From: Hyphomicrobium sp. D-2
GTDB lineage: Bacteria; Pseudomonadota; Alphaproteobacteria; Rhizobiales; Hyphomicrobiaceae
Direction: 5' to 3'
DNA length: 64,000 nucleotides
Assembly: GCF_029872155.1 (NCBI RefSeq)
Contig: NZ_JARXLA010000004.1
Coordinates: forward strand, 186,001 to 250,000
Shown here one piece after another: positions 43,419 to 53,575 of the stretch. Below the pieces are notes generated by a model that did no database searches, had not been told where the DNA came from, and was given only the letters and a program-made list of their open reading frames with translations. Position 1 is the first letter of the stretch. Each line of letters opens with the position of its first letter. Position numbers and translations under genes: made by a program.

Positions 43419-43846
43419 TTTCGTCCGATTGCTCCTGGTTCGGGTCAAAACCCCTCGACTGACCATCAGGCCCCTAACCTTGGCGGTGTCTTGGCAGGGA
43501 CAGGGCCTTTCGGTGGCATTCAGTTGTCGGCGGGTTTTTGGGTCGGTTCAGCGGTGTGGAGGGAGGTTGGTGGCGGTCTGACGGGACTACGTTGCGGGCT
43601 TTTGAGATCCGTCGCATGGGAGCGTTTTCGCGCATTCCAGCGACAGGACTTTCAAAAGCGATAACGTGCAAAGGACCACTACGGTTCAAAGATTAACCGT
43701 ATGCGAACGTCCGCCGATTTGTGCGCGATGCAACCCGATGTCAATTCGGTAGCGAGAGTGCGGGAGGGGCTCCCGGTATGGGCAAAGGCCGCGAGGGGGA
43801 GGCCTGCGCAGCCTGTTGGTGGTGCCCACATTTCTTCAAGCTGGCG
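43419..43846. other. Intergenic region between two minus-strand genes
   Basis: About 430 bases upstream of the SH3-protein gene and downstream of the PEP carboxykinase gene. Short frames occur on both strands, but none has a good start site or a recognisable peptide. I see no terminator with a T-tract directly after the carboxykinase gene. Confidence 0.35.
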
Positions 43847-45676
43847 TCAGCCCAGACGCTGCTCCAGGTTGGAGAGCTCGTCGTTGAGCTTTTGCGGCAG
43901 CCGGGCGCCGAATGTCGCGAAGTGCGCGCGGATAGATGACAGCTCAGACTTCCAGCCGTCGCGATCGACGCTTGTCAGAGCCTTCATATCGGCTGGATCG
44001 ACAGCAAGGCCGTTCGTATCCATCGAGCCTTCCGCGGGCAGCCGGCCGATAGCCGTTTCGGTAGCGGCAGCGTTGCCATCGCAGCGCTCGAAGATCCATT
44101 TGAGCACGCGACTGTTGTCGGAGTAACCCGGCCACATGAACTTGCCCTTGGCATTCTTGCGGAACCAGTTGACGTAGAAGATCTTCGGCATCTTATCGCC
44201 GCCCTTCTCGCCCATCTTGAGCCAGTGCGCGAAGTAGTCGCCCATGTGGTAGCCGCAGAACGGAAGCATCGCCATCGGGTCGCGACGCAGTTCGCCAACC
44301 TGGCCGGCGGCAGCGGCGGTTTTTTCCGAAGCCATGATGGAGCCAAGGAACGTGCCGTGGGCCCAGTTCAATGCTTCCATGACCAGCGGCACCGTGGTGG
44401 CGCGGCGACCGCCGAACAGGATCGCGTCGATTGGCACGCCTTGCGGATCTTCCCATTCGCGGGCGATCACAGGGCATTGGTTGGCGGGTACGGTGAAGCG
44501 CGCATTGGCGTGTGCAGCAGGGCGGCCGCTGCCTGGGCGCCACGAGCGGCGCATCCAGTCCGTCAGATGCTCCGGCTGTTTTTTTGTCATGCCTTCCCAC
44601 CACGCATCACCGTCATCGGTGAGGGCGACATTTGAGAAGATGACGTTGCTGTGCAGGGTACACATGGCGTTGAAGTTGGAATCGTTGCCGGTGCCCGGCG
44701 CGACGCCGAAGAACCCGGTTTCAGGATTGATCGCGTAAAGGCGTCCGTCTGCTCCGAACTTCATCCAGCAGATGTCGTCGCCGATCGTTTCTGCCTTCCA
44801 GCCGGCGATGGTCGGCACGAGCATGGCGAGATTGGTCTTGCCGCATGCGGACGGGAATGCCGCCGCAACGTACTTCACCCTGCCCTCAGGATTGGTGAGC
44901 TTGAGGATGAGCATGTGCTCGGCCATCCAGCCTTCATCGCGCGCCTTCACGGATGCGATGCGCAGCGCGTGACACTTTTTGCCCAGCAGTGCATTGCCGC
45001 CGTAACCGGAGCCGTAGGACCAGATCTCGCGCGTTTCGGGGAAGTGCGAGATGTACTTGGTGGCGTTGCAGGGCCAGGGAACGTCTGCGGTTGTGCCGGA
45101 GCTGAGCGGCGCGCCAACCGTATGCATGCCGCGTACGAAATCATCCGAGTTGCCGAGCGCGTCCCACACTTTTGAGCCGACGCGCGTCATGATGTGCATG
45201 TTGGCGACTGCATAGGCGCTGTCCGTCACCATGACACCGATGCCTGCGATGGGCGAACCAATGGGTCCCATGGAATAGGGCGCCACGTACATCGTGCGGC
45301 CTGCCATGGCGCCGTCGAACAGCTTCGAAAGCGTGGCTTTCATTTCAGACGGATCGCGCCAGTTGTTGGTCGGGCCTGCGTCGTCCGACGACTGTGAGCA
45401 GATGAATGTCTGATCTTCGACGCGTGCAACGTCAGCGGGGTCGGAGCGCACGAGAATGGAGTTTGGGCGCAGTTGCTCGTTGAGCCGGATTGCGGTTCCG
45501 CTGTCGACCATGGTCTTCACGAGCAGCTGATATTCCTCCGGCGACCCATCACACCAATAGACATTGTCCGGTTGGAAGCGCGCGTTGGCTTCTGCAACAA
45601 AAGCCAGAACCTTGGGGTTGGCGGTGGGCAATGCGCCGTGGGAAGCGGCGGCTCTGATCGGCGCTTGAACGTTCAT
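43847..45676 (-). CDS. pckG: Phosphoenolpyruvate carboxykinase (GTP)
   Basis: The 609-residue enzyme makes PEP from oxaloacetate with GTP, the entry step of gluconeogenesis. Marks of the GTP type are the P-loop [13 protein letters not shown] with its reactive cysteine (about 272-284), [16 protein letters not shown] near 225-240, and the nucleotide-binding RRATTVPLV and [20 protein letters not shown] segments. Length fits GTP enzymes (about 600), not the roughly 535-residue ATP type found in many rhizobia. The gene is transcribed alone. Confidence 0.95.
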   Translation of the reverse strand: MNVQAPIRAAASHGALPTANPKVLAFVAEANARFQPDNVYWCDGSPEEYQLLVKTMVDSGTAIRLNEQLRPNSILVRSDPADVARVEDQTFICSQSSDDAGPTNNWRDPSEMKATLSKLFDGAMAGRTMYVAPYSMGPIGSPIAGIGVMVTDSAYAVANMHIMTRVGSKVWDALGNSDDFVRGMHTVGAPLSSGTTADVPWPCNATKYISHFPETREIWSYGSGYGGNALLGKKCHALRIASVKARDEGWMAEHMLILKLTNPEGRVKYVAAAFPSACGKTNLAMLVPTIAGWKAETIGDDICWMKFGADGRLYAINPETGFFGVAPGTGNDSNFNAMCTLHSNVIFSNVALTDDGDAWWEGMTKKQPEHLTDWMRRSWRPGSGRPAAHANARFTVPANQCPVIAREWEDPQGVPIDAILFGGRRATTVPLVMEALNWAHGTFLGSIMASEKTAAAAGQVGELRRDPMAMLPFCGYHMGDYFAHWLKMGEKGGDKMPKIFYVNWFRKNAKGKFMWPGYSDNSRVLKWIFERCDGNAAATETAIGRLPAEGSMDTNGLAVDPADMKALTSVDRDGWKSELSSIRAHFATFGARLPQKLNDELSNLEQRLG

Positions 45677-46098
45677 GTGTGACGTTTCCTCGGATGGTCG
45701 TGTCAGCGCTTGGAATTTTCCGAACCTTCAGAGCGGGCCCGTTTGAACGCGCCTCAGGCAACGGGCGCCGTAGTGGACGTATAGGCTTCGCGACGCATGG
45801 CTGCTTTTAGCGACCTTGTGGCGCATTTCGATTATACCATTGGGTAGGTTGAGAGTTAATGCGTAGATGGTAGATGGTTGGTCAATTGCTGCATTCATGG
45901 CCGATATTTTCAGACGATTCCCGCCTGATGACTGCCCAAAAGGGTAGTCTAATATGTTTATTTTGCGCCCAATGGGGTTGGTTTGTTCGCTTGATGGCGT
46001 TCCGGCTCGCCATGTCAGTGCGCGCGCCGGCTGGGTTGCTGGGCTCTCGGCCTCTGACTGAGGTGGGGCGCGATGCTGGGGAGCGCGGGCGAGAGGCC
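45677..46098. other. Intergenic region before RNase P RNA
   Basis: About 420 bases divergent between pckG and rnpB. It must contain the pckG promoter, which I cannot place. No ORF with a credible start, no repeat and no strong hairpin is seen. Confidence 0.35.
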
Positions 46099-46127
46099 TT
46101 GACGTCGGGGGTGTCTGGCCCCTTATT
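46099..46127 (+). promoter_or_regulatory. rnpB promoter
   Basis: TTGACG (46099-46104) and CTTATT (46122-46127) are 17 bases apart. The expected start, seven bases after the -10, falls on 46134, the first base of the RNase P P1 helix. Confidence 0.65.
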
Positions 46128-46133
46128 CGCCGT

Positions 46134-46578
<445 letters not shown>

Positions 46579-46976
46579 AAAATTTCTCGTTCGCGGCTTC
46601 CTGTTTTTGCGCGCTTGTCCGTCTCATGGTGGTCGGCTGTCTGCGTGTCGGTCGCCGGCTTGGGTGCGTGCCGTAGCTGTGCAGGTGTCATAGGTGTCGG
46701 GCGCGGGCTATCCGCTGCCGTTTGTACGTCGACGATTATTGCGTTTGTCTGCGCGCTTCGCTGCGCCGAAAATTAGCGCTTCGGTAGTCATTCCTGCCGG
46801 CCGTTAGCGAATGCGATTGTCGGATTGGGCGTGTGGGCTTGCTGCTGTCGCGCTTTGGCACAGACTCGCAAAACGCATTAATTCGCGCCGATTTAATGCC
46901 TGATTTCGCTTTGAAATTTCAATTCAGCAGTAAGCAATCGGGCTTAGCTTCCATGCACGGGTTCATGGAGGTCCAC
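46579..46976. other. Intergenic region after RNase P RNA
   Basis: About 400 bases with no recognised gene. A short T-containing stretch follows the RNA's 3' end (AAAATTTCTC), but I see no strong terminator stem beyond P1 itself. The promoter of the next small gene probably lies in the AT-rich part near 46855-46950. Confidence 0.35.
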
Positions 46977-47326
46977 ATGCGTAAAGTTCTCTTGTCACTG
47001 CTCTGCGGAGCGGCTGCTGTCGCCACTTTCGGCGCCACCGCTGACGACGCTTCCGCGCGTTCCTATCGCTGGTATCGCGATTATGCGCCGATGTATCCGC
47101 AGGTTTATTACGGACCGCCGGCCATGTATGTGGTGCCGCCTGCCTATCCGTACTATCCGCGCAAGGTCTACTCGGCTTGCTGCGGCGGCTACGTTGTTGG
47201 TCCGGCCTACACGTATTATCCCGCGCCGGTTGTTGTTCCGGTGCAGCGCTATGTGCAGCCTTACTACGTAGCGCCGGCACGCGGTGCCTACTACGGCGGC
47301 CGTCGCGCGGCGCGTTGCTGCCGCTA
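46977..47326 (+). CDS. Small secreted Tyr/Pro/Val-rich protein
   Basis: The product of about 116 residues has a signal peptide (MRKVLLSLLCGAAAVATFGATADDASA). The mature chain is dominated by Tyr, Pro and Val (PMYPQVYYGPP, VVPPAYPYYPRK, VVVPVQRYVQPYYV). Two cysteine pairs are present (SACCGG, ARCCR). Such proteins are common in Hyphomicrobiales envelopes, but their role is not known. GGAGG lies 5-9 bases before the ATG at 46977. It converges on the DHFR-like gene. Confidence 0.72.
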
Positions 47327-47384
47327 ACGGGTGTTGAGCTGCGCGGCGCATTTGCAGCATGCGCCGCGGCTCTGTTCCCGTTGC

Positions 47385-47804
47385 TTACTTCTGCCCGTTA
47401 TCGACGAGCCAGGCCGGGTTGAACCATCGATCCGCTGGCCCGTCGTACGGCAGGCGGGTGATGTCCCAGTGGCGAATGTATTTCGCGTAGACATCCCATA
47501 CCGGCGGGCCGCCGCCGATGTACACGACGCGACCGGCAAACTTCGCCAGCGTCTCCAGCGGATCCATATGTGAGCGCAGCTCGAAGATCGTCATGAACTG
47601 ACGTTCGTAAGCTGGAACCGCGCGGCATGTCGTTGGTCCCGCCATCAGCACGTGCCCGCGCGTGTTGCGGAAGAAGTTGGCGACGTCTTCGCGGAACTCC
47701 GGATCTGGATTGCCTTCCCACGGCAAATGTCCGTTGAGACCGATCTGTCCGGAAAGGCCGATGGCGCACATCGATCGCACGTCAGGCATCTGCATTGTCT
47801 TCAC
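47385..47804 (-). CDS. Dihydrofolate reductase-like protein
   Basis: The 139-residue protein resembles dihydrofolate reductase. CAIGLSGQIGLNGHLPWEG (about 13-31) matches the N-terminal loop of the fold. RGHVLMAGPTTCRAVPAY (about 49-66) matches the NADPH-binding helix region, and VVYIGGGPPVWDVYAKYI (about 92-109) the GG-A-YE-like segment. It is shorter than FolA (about 160), and its C-terminal strands are reduced, so it may be a divergent or specialised reductase and not the housekeeping enzyme. It stands alone, divergent from the dcw cluster. Confidence 0.7.
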   Translation of the reverse strand: MKTMQMPDVRSMCAIGLSGQIGLNGHLPWEGNPDPEFREDVANFFRNTRGHVLMAGPTTCRAVPAYERQFMTIFELRSHMDPLETLAKFAGRVVYIGGGPPVWDVYAKYIRHWDITRLPYDGPADRWFNPAWLVDNGQK

Positions 47805-48037
47805 TCGCTCGCTTTCGCTTCTTCGCCGTCTTCACAACAGCATCGGCCATAGATCGGTTTGACCGAAGTTGAAACCCGCATTCGTGGCGGCTGGCGCGCG
47901 GGGGCGCCGAATGGGCGCGCGCATTGGCGTGCGCAGGATGGATGTGTGGCGCCAACGTAACAATTGCGCCCGAGTTGAGGCGCTGCCTCCACACTTGCTG
48001 TGGATACCCGCTTGTGACGGGTCAAATTCCCTGTAGA

Positions 48038-48081
48038 TCCATTGACGCCCATATAATCCCATGCGATCCCATTGATGCCCG
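48038..48081. promoter_or_regulatory. Row of MraZ-box-like repeats in front of mraZ
   Basis: CCCA occurs at 48048, 48058 and 48068, exactly ten bases apart, flanked at the same spacing by TCCA (48038) and CCCG (48078). Read on the other strand these are TGGG boxes with a 10-base period, the pattern bound by the MraZ ring in E. coli (TGGGN repeats separated by 5 bases). A TATAAT (48052-48057) lies inside the row, so MraZ binding would block the promoter. Confidence 0.65.
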
Positions 48082-48284
48082 AACCGCACCGGGCAGGGTT
48101 TCGTGGCAGGGCGCCGGTCTTCGAATGAGGGCTCGCAGACAGCGAGCGACCGCCACGGCCCTCCGGTTCGCGCAAGCGAGCGGATGGCAACGGTGCGCCA
48201 AACGGGTTGAGCAAGGCGAAGAGGAAGTCCGTCCTTCGGCGTTGAGTTTTGTGTTCGAGAGTTATGCGAGGCCGAAAACAGGGG

Positions 48285-48794
48285 ATGGACCGCTTTGTCT
48301 CGACGTTCACCAACAAGATTGACGCCAAGGGCAGGGTTTCCGTGCCAGCCTCATTCCGCGCTGTGCTTGAGCGCGACGCCTATGCTTCCGGAGGCGCAGC
48401 CGGCATCTATTGCTACCCCGCGCTCGAAGCTCCTGCCCTTGATGCAGGCGGCGAGAGACTTGCGCAAAAAATCGACGGGCTTCTCGCAGGCCTGCCGGAC
48501 TATTCGGACGAGCGGGACGAGCTCTCTGTCGCGCTCTACGGCGACGTCCAGATTCTCTCGATCGATGGCGACGGCCGCATCAATCTTCCTGAAGCGTTGC
48601 GCGCCCACGCCGGTCTCACTTCCCAGGTCACTTTTGTCGGGCTGGGCGACAAGTTTCAAATGTGGAACCCGGAGCAGTTCGCAGAGCGCCGCGAACGTGC
48701 CCGCCAGAAGGTTCATCAGACACGCAAGCTCTTTGGCGCGGGGAGCCGCTCATCCTCAGGCGAGGATGACGGTAGCGAAGGAGCACGGGGATGA
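48285..48794 (+). CDS. mraZ: Transcriptional regulator MraZ
   Basis: MraZ is a double AbrB-like (SpoVT) DNA-binding protein that represses the dcw cluster. The 169-residue protein begins [25 protein letters not shown], the first swapped-hairpin domain. The second domain shows [23 protein letters not shown] near residues 85-107. The C-terminus is longer and charged ([15 protein letters not shown]). I use the ATG at 48285; an ATG at 48264 would add seven residues. The stop overlaps the rsmH ATG (ATGA). A row of TGGG/CCCA boxes about 200 bases upstream is a likely autoregulatory operator. Confidence 0.92.
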   Translation: MDRFVSTFTNKIDAKGRVSVPASFRAVLERDAYASGGAAGIYCYPALEAPALDAGGERLAQKIDGLLAGLPDYSDERDELSVALYGDVQILSIDGDGRINLPEALRAHAGLTSQVTFVGLGDKFQMWNPEQFAERRERARQKVHQTRKLFGAGSRSSSGEDDGSEGARG

Positions 48795-49819
48795 CGGCAG
48801 GACGCGGACCGGGAGACCGATCAACTAATCCCGATCGCGCGCGCCACATCCCCGTGCTGCTCGCTGAGGTGCTTGATGGCCTTCAGCCGCAGGATGGGGG
48901 TGTTTATGTCGACGGCACGTTTGGCGCTGGCGGTTACACGCGCGCCATTCTGGAGGCGGCCAATTGCAATGTGCTGGCGCTGGATCGCGATCCTTCTGCC
49001 ATTCTCGGTGGGCAGCCGCTGGTGCGCGAGTTCGGCGATCGGCTGACGCTGGTTGAGTCGCGCTTTTCAGAGCTTGAAGATGTTGCGCGCGAGCAGGGCG
49101 TGGCGCCGGTGGATGGCGTCGTGCTCGATATCGGCGTTTCGTCGATGCAACTCGATCAGGCGGAGCGTGGGTTCTCGTTCCAGTCCGACGGTCCGCTCGA
49201 TATGCGCATGGCGTCATCGGGGTTGTCGGCAGCGGATGTCGTCAATGACGCCGAGGAAGAAGATCTTGCGAACATCATTTTCCGGCTGGGCGAGGAGCGC
49301 CGTTCGCGCGCGATAGCCCGGGCGATTGTTCGCGTGCGGGCTGAGGCGCCGATCGAGACCACCCGTGTGCTGGCGGAGACGGTTTCCAAGGCAGTGGGCG
49401 GGCGTCGCGGTGACGATCAGCACCCGGCCAGCAAGACTTTTCAGGCGCTGCGCATTTATGTGAACGATGAGCTGGGCGAGCTGGCGCGTGCGATGGCCGC
49501 GGCCGAGCGCTGCCTGAAGCCCGGCGGCAGGCTGGTAGTGGTGACATTCCATTCGCTGGAAGACCGCATTGTGAAGCGCTTTATGCAGGAGCGCGCCGGC
49601 AAGGAAGAGGGGGTTTCGCGCCACCTGCCAGAGAGAAAGATAAAATTGCAGCTACCCAGTTTTGAGATTGTTAACCGGCGTCCATTAACTGCTTCGAAAG
49701 CAGAACTTGAGGTAAACCCGCGCGCCAGATCGGCACGCCTGAGGGCAGCAACCCGGACCGATCAGCCGGCCTGGCCTTTGGATGAGAAACGGCTCGCGGT
49801 GCCCTCGACAGATGAGTAG
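48791..49819 (+). CDS. rsmH: 16S rRNA (cytosine1402-N4)-methyltransferase
   Basis: RsmH (MraW) methylates C1402 of 16S rRNA in the P-site region. The 342-residue protein begins the fold with [13 protein letters not shown], followed by the SAM loop [38 protein letters not shown] and [18 protein letters not shown] are further family markers. It overlaps mraZ by four bases. A 130-base gap holding a dispersed repeat separates it from ftsL. Confidence 0.96.
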   Translation: MTAGRGPGDRSTNPDRARHIPVLLAEVLDGLQPQDGGVYVDGTFGAGGYTRAILEAANCNVLALDRDPSAILGGQPLVREFGDRLTLVESRFSELEDVAREQGVAPVDGVVLDIGVSSMQLDQAERGFSFQSDGPLDMRMASSGLSAADVVNDAEEEDLANIIFRLGEERRSRAIARAIVRVRAEAPIETTRVLAETVSKAVGGRRGDDQHPASKTFQALRIYVNDELGELARAMAAAERCLKPGGRLVVVTFHSLEDRIVKRFMQERAGKEEGVSRHLPERKIKLQLPSFEIVNRRPLTASKAELEVNPRARSARLRAATRTDQPAWPLDEKRLAVPSTDE

Positions 49820-49835
49820 CTGGCTGCGAAGGCCT

Positions 49836-49936
49836 GGAGCGTGATCGCTTCTCTTCAGAAACGCGATGCGCTCTAGCCATTTGCTGAGGCCGATGATCGA
49901 CGCTTCGGACTGGTGGTCTGAAGCGATCATGGTCTT
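49836..49936 (-). repeat. Dispersed mosaic repeat, family A, copy 4 (inside the dcw cluster)
   Basis: The complement reads GACCATGATCGCTTCAGACC, then AGTCCGAAGCG, GATCATCGG, CAAATGGCTAGAGCG and TGAAGAGAAGCGATCACGCTCC. It agrees with copy 1 over the whole length. It lies between rsmH and ftsL, and its edge touches the ftsL ribosome binding site (GAGGGGG). Confidence 0.82.
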
Positions 49937-49947
49937 GAGGGGGTGTG

Positions 49948-50265
49948 ATGCGGATCATCATTCTGGGTGCATTATTGGCGACCATTGCCAGCGCTTTCGT
50001 CCTCTATTCCAGCAACTACGACACCCGGCTTCTGGAAGAGCAGGTGGCGAAGCAGGAGCGCGCAATTGAGCGCGCACGCAGTGACATCGCCGTGCTGAAG
50101 GCGGAACGCGCGCACCTTGGCCGTCCGGCGCGCATTGAGCCGCTGGCGCGCGCGCTGGGGCTTGGCCCTGCTTCGGAGCGTCAGCTTGCGCCATCGGTGG
50201 CGGCTGCGCTCGACCGTGCTTCCGGTTCCGACACCGGCTCTGTTCCGCAGAATCGGGGGCGCTGA
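49948..50265 (+). CDS. ftsL: Cell division protein FtsL
   Basis: FtsL is a small bitopic protein that links FtsB and FtsQ and activates FtsWI. The 105-residue protein has an N-terminal membrane helix (IIILGALLATIASAFVLYSS, about 3-22). A coiled-coil region (about 28-58, EEQVAKQERAIERARSDIAVLKAERAHL) and the RIEPLARALGL motif follow. The position between rsmH and ftsI supports the call. The ATG at 49948 is five bases after GAGGGGG; a GTG at 49945 is the alternative. Confidence 0.88.
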   Translation: MRIIILGALLATIASAFVLYSSNYDTRLLEEQVAKQERAIERARSDIAVLKAERAHLGRPARIEPLARALGLGPASERQLAPSVAAALDRASGSDTGSVPQNRGR

Positions 50266-50267
50266 AT

Positions 50268-52064
50268 TTGCAAACGCCGCAAACCAACGATGAAGCCGCC
50301 GCTGCAGTTGCGTTCGACACGGCAATGATGGGAAGGCGCGCGAGCGGTCCGCTGCGGACGCTGATTGCTACGCTTGCGATGGGGCTGGCCTTCGTTGCAG
50401 TTGGCGCGCAACTCGTGCGGCTGGCCATTCGCGGCCAAGGCGGCATGTCGGTATCGATCAACGAGACTGTGGCGCAGAGCTTTGCCCGTCCTGATATTGT
50501 GGATCGCAACGGGCGGTTGCTCGCCACCGACGTTGAGGCCTATTCGCTGTTTGCCGATCCGCAGCGCGTTATCGATCGCGACGAGGTGATTGAGAAGCTG
50601 AGCGCGGTGTTCACCGACATCGATCGCACCACGCTGCGCCGCGACCTCTCCGATCGCAATCGCCGCTTTGTGTGGCTGCGGCGCGGACTGTCGCCGCGCG
50701 TTGCCCAGCAGGTGCATAACCTCGGGCTGCCGGGGCTGGATTTCCGCCGCGAGCTGCGCCGCGCCTATCCGGCTGGCAACATCGCGGGACACACGATTGG
50801 CTACGTCAACATCGACAACAAGGGCGTTGCCGGTATCGAGCGCTACGTCGATGAAGTTGTCGGTGTTGATGCCGTTCATACCGCGACGATTGCCGATCGT
50901 CCGCCCGTGCGGCTCTCAATCGATGTCGGTGTGCAGCACGCGGTCGAGGCGGAACTTGCCGACGCGATAGAGCGCTACAAGGCCAAGGGTGCGGCCGCGC
51001 TGGTGATGGATGTAAACACCGGCGAGCTTCTGGCTTCGGCATCGCTGCCGACGGTTGATCCGGCGCGACCGGGCACGAGTCTCGACACCGCCTTCGCCGA
51101 CAAGATTTCCTCCGGCACCTTCGAACTCGGATCGGTCTTCAAGACGCTGACGGTGGCGATGGCGCTCGACCAGCAACTGGTGACGCCGGATACCGTGATC
51201 GATGTCGGGCGCGAAATGAAGACCGGGCGCTTCACAATCAAGGACGTGCACTCGACCGGGCGACCGCTGAGCGTTGCGGAAATTTTCCTGCGCTCCTCCA
51301 ACGTCGGTTCAGCGAAGTTGGCGTTGCAGGCCGGACCGAAGCGGCAGCAGGAATTTTTGCAGCATATGTCGCTGCTGGAAGGCATAAAGACTGAGGCGGG
51401 GCCGGTGCCACCGCCGCAGGTGCCGAAGCGCTGGGGCGAAGTTGAAACCGTAACGGTTTCCTATGGCCATGGCATTGCGATGGCGCCGCTGCAGTTTGCA
51501 GGCGCGGTGGCCACACTCATCAATGGCGGCCGCAAGGTGGTGCCGACACTGGTGAAGCGGAACCCCGGCGCGGACGATGCGCAGACGGCTCCGCAGCAGC
51601 AGTTGATCTCGCCCGCCACCAGCGCGGCGATGCGCACCCTGATGCGCGGTAACGTCAGCGGTCCGGTGGGCACCGGCAAGCGCGCCAACGTGCCCGGATA
51701 TGATGTCGGCGGCAAAACCGGAACGGCCGAATTGCCGGGGCCGGGCGGCTATCGCGAAAAGGCCGTGATTTCCTCGTTCATCGGTGCATTCCCGATGGAA
51801 GCACCGCAGTATGTGGTTTTCGTGCTGCTGTTTGAGCCTAAGGGTACCGCTGAAACGGGGGGCGAAATTCTTGCCTCGCGCAATGCTGCGCCCACCATGG
51901 CACGGGTTGTGTCGCGTATCGGGCCGCTGCTTGGGATCCTGCCCAAGCAATCGGCCTCGGCTGACCATGTTCCGGGCTCATCCGGCCAAGGCAACGGGTC
52001 TCTGGCGCTACGGTCGCGGCTGGCGTTTGACGCTGCGACGGTGGCAAAATATGAAACTCGGTGA
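50268..52064 (+). CDS. ftsI: Peptidoglycan transpeptidase FtsI (PBP3)
   Basis: FtsI crosslinks septal peptidoglycan with FtsW. The 598-residue protein has one membrane helix (about 31-52), a pedestal domain starting DIVDRNGRLLATDVEAYSLFADP, and the transpeptidase domain. Active-site motifs are SVFK (S289, K292), SSN in LRSSNVGSAKL and KTGT in GGKTGTAELPG. It starts with TTG two bases after the ftsL stop, without a strong ribosome binding site, so it probably depends on coupling. Confidence 0.95.
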   Translation: MQTPQTNDEAAAAVAFDTAMMGRRASGPLRTLIATLAMGLAFVAVGAQLVRLAIRGQGGMSVSINETVAQSFARPDIVDRNGRLLATDVEAYSLFADPQRVIDRDEVIEKLSAVFTDIDRTTLRRDLSDRNRRFVWLRRGLSPRVAQQVHNLGLPGLDFRRELRRAYPAGNIAGHTIGYVNIDNKGVAGIERYVDEVVGVDAVHTATIADRPPVRLSIDVGVQHAVEAELADAIERYKAKGAAALVMDVNTGELLASASLPTVDPARPGTSLDTAFADKISSGTFELGSVFKTLTVAMALDQQLVTPDTVIDVGREMKTGRFTIKDVHSTGRPLSVAEIFLRSSNVGSAKLALQAGPKRQQEFLQHMSLLEGIKTEAGPVPPPQVPKRWGEVETVTVSYGHGIAMAPLQFAGAVATLINGGRKVVPTLVKRNPGADDAQTAPQQQLISPATSAAMRTLMRGNVSGPVGTGKRANVPGYDVGGKTGTAELPGPGGYREKAVISSFIGAFPMEAPQYVVFVLLFEPKGTAETGGEILASRNAAPTMARVVSRIGPLLGILPKQSASADHVPGSSGQGNGSLALRSRLAFDAATVAKYETR

Positions 52065-52120
52065 CGCCCTGGTGCGGGGCGTTTATTCGAGGCGTTGCGT
52101 TCCACAGCACCTGGAGAACC

Positions 52121-53572
52121 ATGCTTCTCTCCTCTCTCATAGGGGCTGACGCCAGCGCTCCGGCCGGCTCCGGAAACGTGGAAGTCAGCGGCATCACATC
52201 CGACAGCCGTCAGGTGCAGCCCGGGTTCGTGTTCGTAGCCGTGCCCGGTGCCAAGGCCGATGGTGCGCGCTTCATCGCCAATGCGGTTGCGAGCGGCGCG
52301 GCCGCAGTCGTGGTGTCACCCGACACTGAAGTGTCGGGCGCGGGCGAGGTTCCGGTGGTGCGCGCGATAGAACCGCGCCGCTTGCTGGCGCTGATGGCGG
52401 CGCGGCTTTACGGATTACAGCAACCGGCGACAACGGTTGCGGTGACGGGCACCAGCGGCAAGACATCGGTCGCTGATTTCACCCGCCAGATTTATGCCGC
52501 GCTCGGCCATTCCAGTGCATCGCTCGGCACCATCGGTGTCATCAAGGGCGACGAGGCGGTCTATGGCTCGCTGACGACGCCCGATCCGGTCTCGCTGCAC
52601 CGTACGCTGGCGCAACTGGCGGCCGATGGCGTTACGCATCTGGCGTTCGAGGCTTCGTCGCATGGGCTCGATCAGCATCGGCTTGATGGCGCGATTTTGA
52701 AGGCGGCGGGGTTCACGAACCTTGGCCGCGACCATCTGGATTATCATCCGACCGTTGAGGAATATCTGGCGGCCAAGCTGCGCCTGTTCAGCGATCTGCT
52801 GCCTGAGGATGGCGTTGCGGTTATCAACGTCGATGCCGAAGGCGGCGCGCGCGCGGTCGAGGTCGCAGAGGCTGCCGGTCGGCGCGTGTTCACTGTTGGG
52901 CGTGCGGGCACCGGTTTGAAGCTGGAACGTCTGGTGCGTGAAGGTTTTGCGCAGCGCATGTCGGTGGCGCATGAGGGCCGCGTGTTCGACGTTCGTCTGC
53001 CGCTGCTGGGCGAATATCAGGCGGCAAATGCGCTGGTCGCGGCCGGGTTGGCGATTGCTACCGGTGAGGTTGCCGGCCGCGTGCTGCCCGCGCTTCAGGG
53101 GCTGAAGGGCGTCAAAGGACGGCTGGAGATCATCGGCGAAAAGAACGGCGGCCTCGCTGCCGTCGACTATGCGCATAAGCCTGAGGCGCTGGCGGCAGTG
53201 TTGGATGCGCTGCGTCCGTTCGCGACCGGCCGGCTCATCTGCGTCATGGGCTGCGGCGGTGATCGCGATCGTGGCAAGCGGCCAATCATGGGCGCGATCG
53301 CGGTGGAGAAGGCCGACGTCGTCATCGTGACCGACGATAACCCCCGCACGGAAGATCCACAGGCGATCCGCACTGAAATTCTGGCGGCGGCACCGGGCGC
53401 GCAGGAGATTGGCGATCGCGCGGCGGCCATCGCTGCCGCAGTCGCCATGCTGGGCGCTGGGGATGTTGTGGTGGTTGCGGGTAAAGGCCACGAGACAGGC
53501 CAGATTGTTGGCGATACGGTGCTGCCGTTTTCCGACCACGACGAAATCCGCAAAGCGCTGGAGCGCGACTAG
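52121..53572 (+). CDS. murE: UDP-MurNAc-tripeptide synthetase (meso-diaminopimelate adding)
   Basis: MurE adds meso-diaminopimelate to UDP-MurNAc-L-Ala-D-Glu in the cytoplasm. The P-loop is VTGTSGKTSVADF (about 107-119). SSHGLDQHRLDG and DYAHKPEAL follow, and DNPRTEDP near residue 408 is the DNPR motif that selects meso-DAP. The ATG at 52121 follows GGAG and gives 483 residues; the frame is open back to a GTG at 52061 overlapping ftsI, with no support. It is followed by murF after 3 bases. Confidence 0.94.
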   Translation: MLLSSLIGADASAPAGSGNVEVSGITSDSRQVQPGFVFVAVPGAKADGARFIANAVASGAAAVVVSPDTEVSGAGEVPVVRAIEPRRLLALMAARLYGLQQPATTVAVTGTSGKTSVADFTRQIYAALGHSSASLGTIGVIKGDEAVYGSLTTPDPVSLHRTLAQLAADGVTHLAFEASSHGLDQHRLDGAILKAAGFTNLGRDHLDYHPTVEEYLAAKLRLFSDLLPEDGVAVINVDAEGGARAVEVAEAAGRRVFTVGRAGTGLKLERLVREGFAQRMSVAHEGRVFDVRLPLLGEYQAANALVAAGLAIATGEVAGRVLPALQGLKGVKGRLEIIGEKNGGLAAVDYAHKPEALAAVLDALRPFATGRLICVMGCGGDRDRGKRPIMGAIAVEKADVVIVTDDNPRTEDPQAIRTEILAAAPGAQEIGDRAAAIAAAVAMLGAGDVVVVAGKGHETGQIVGDTVLPFSDHDEIRKALERD

Positions 53573-53575
53573 ACG

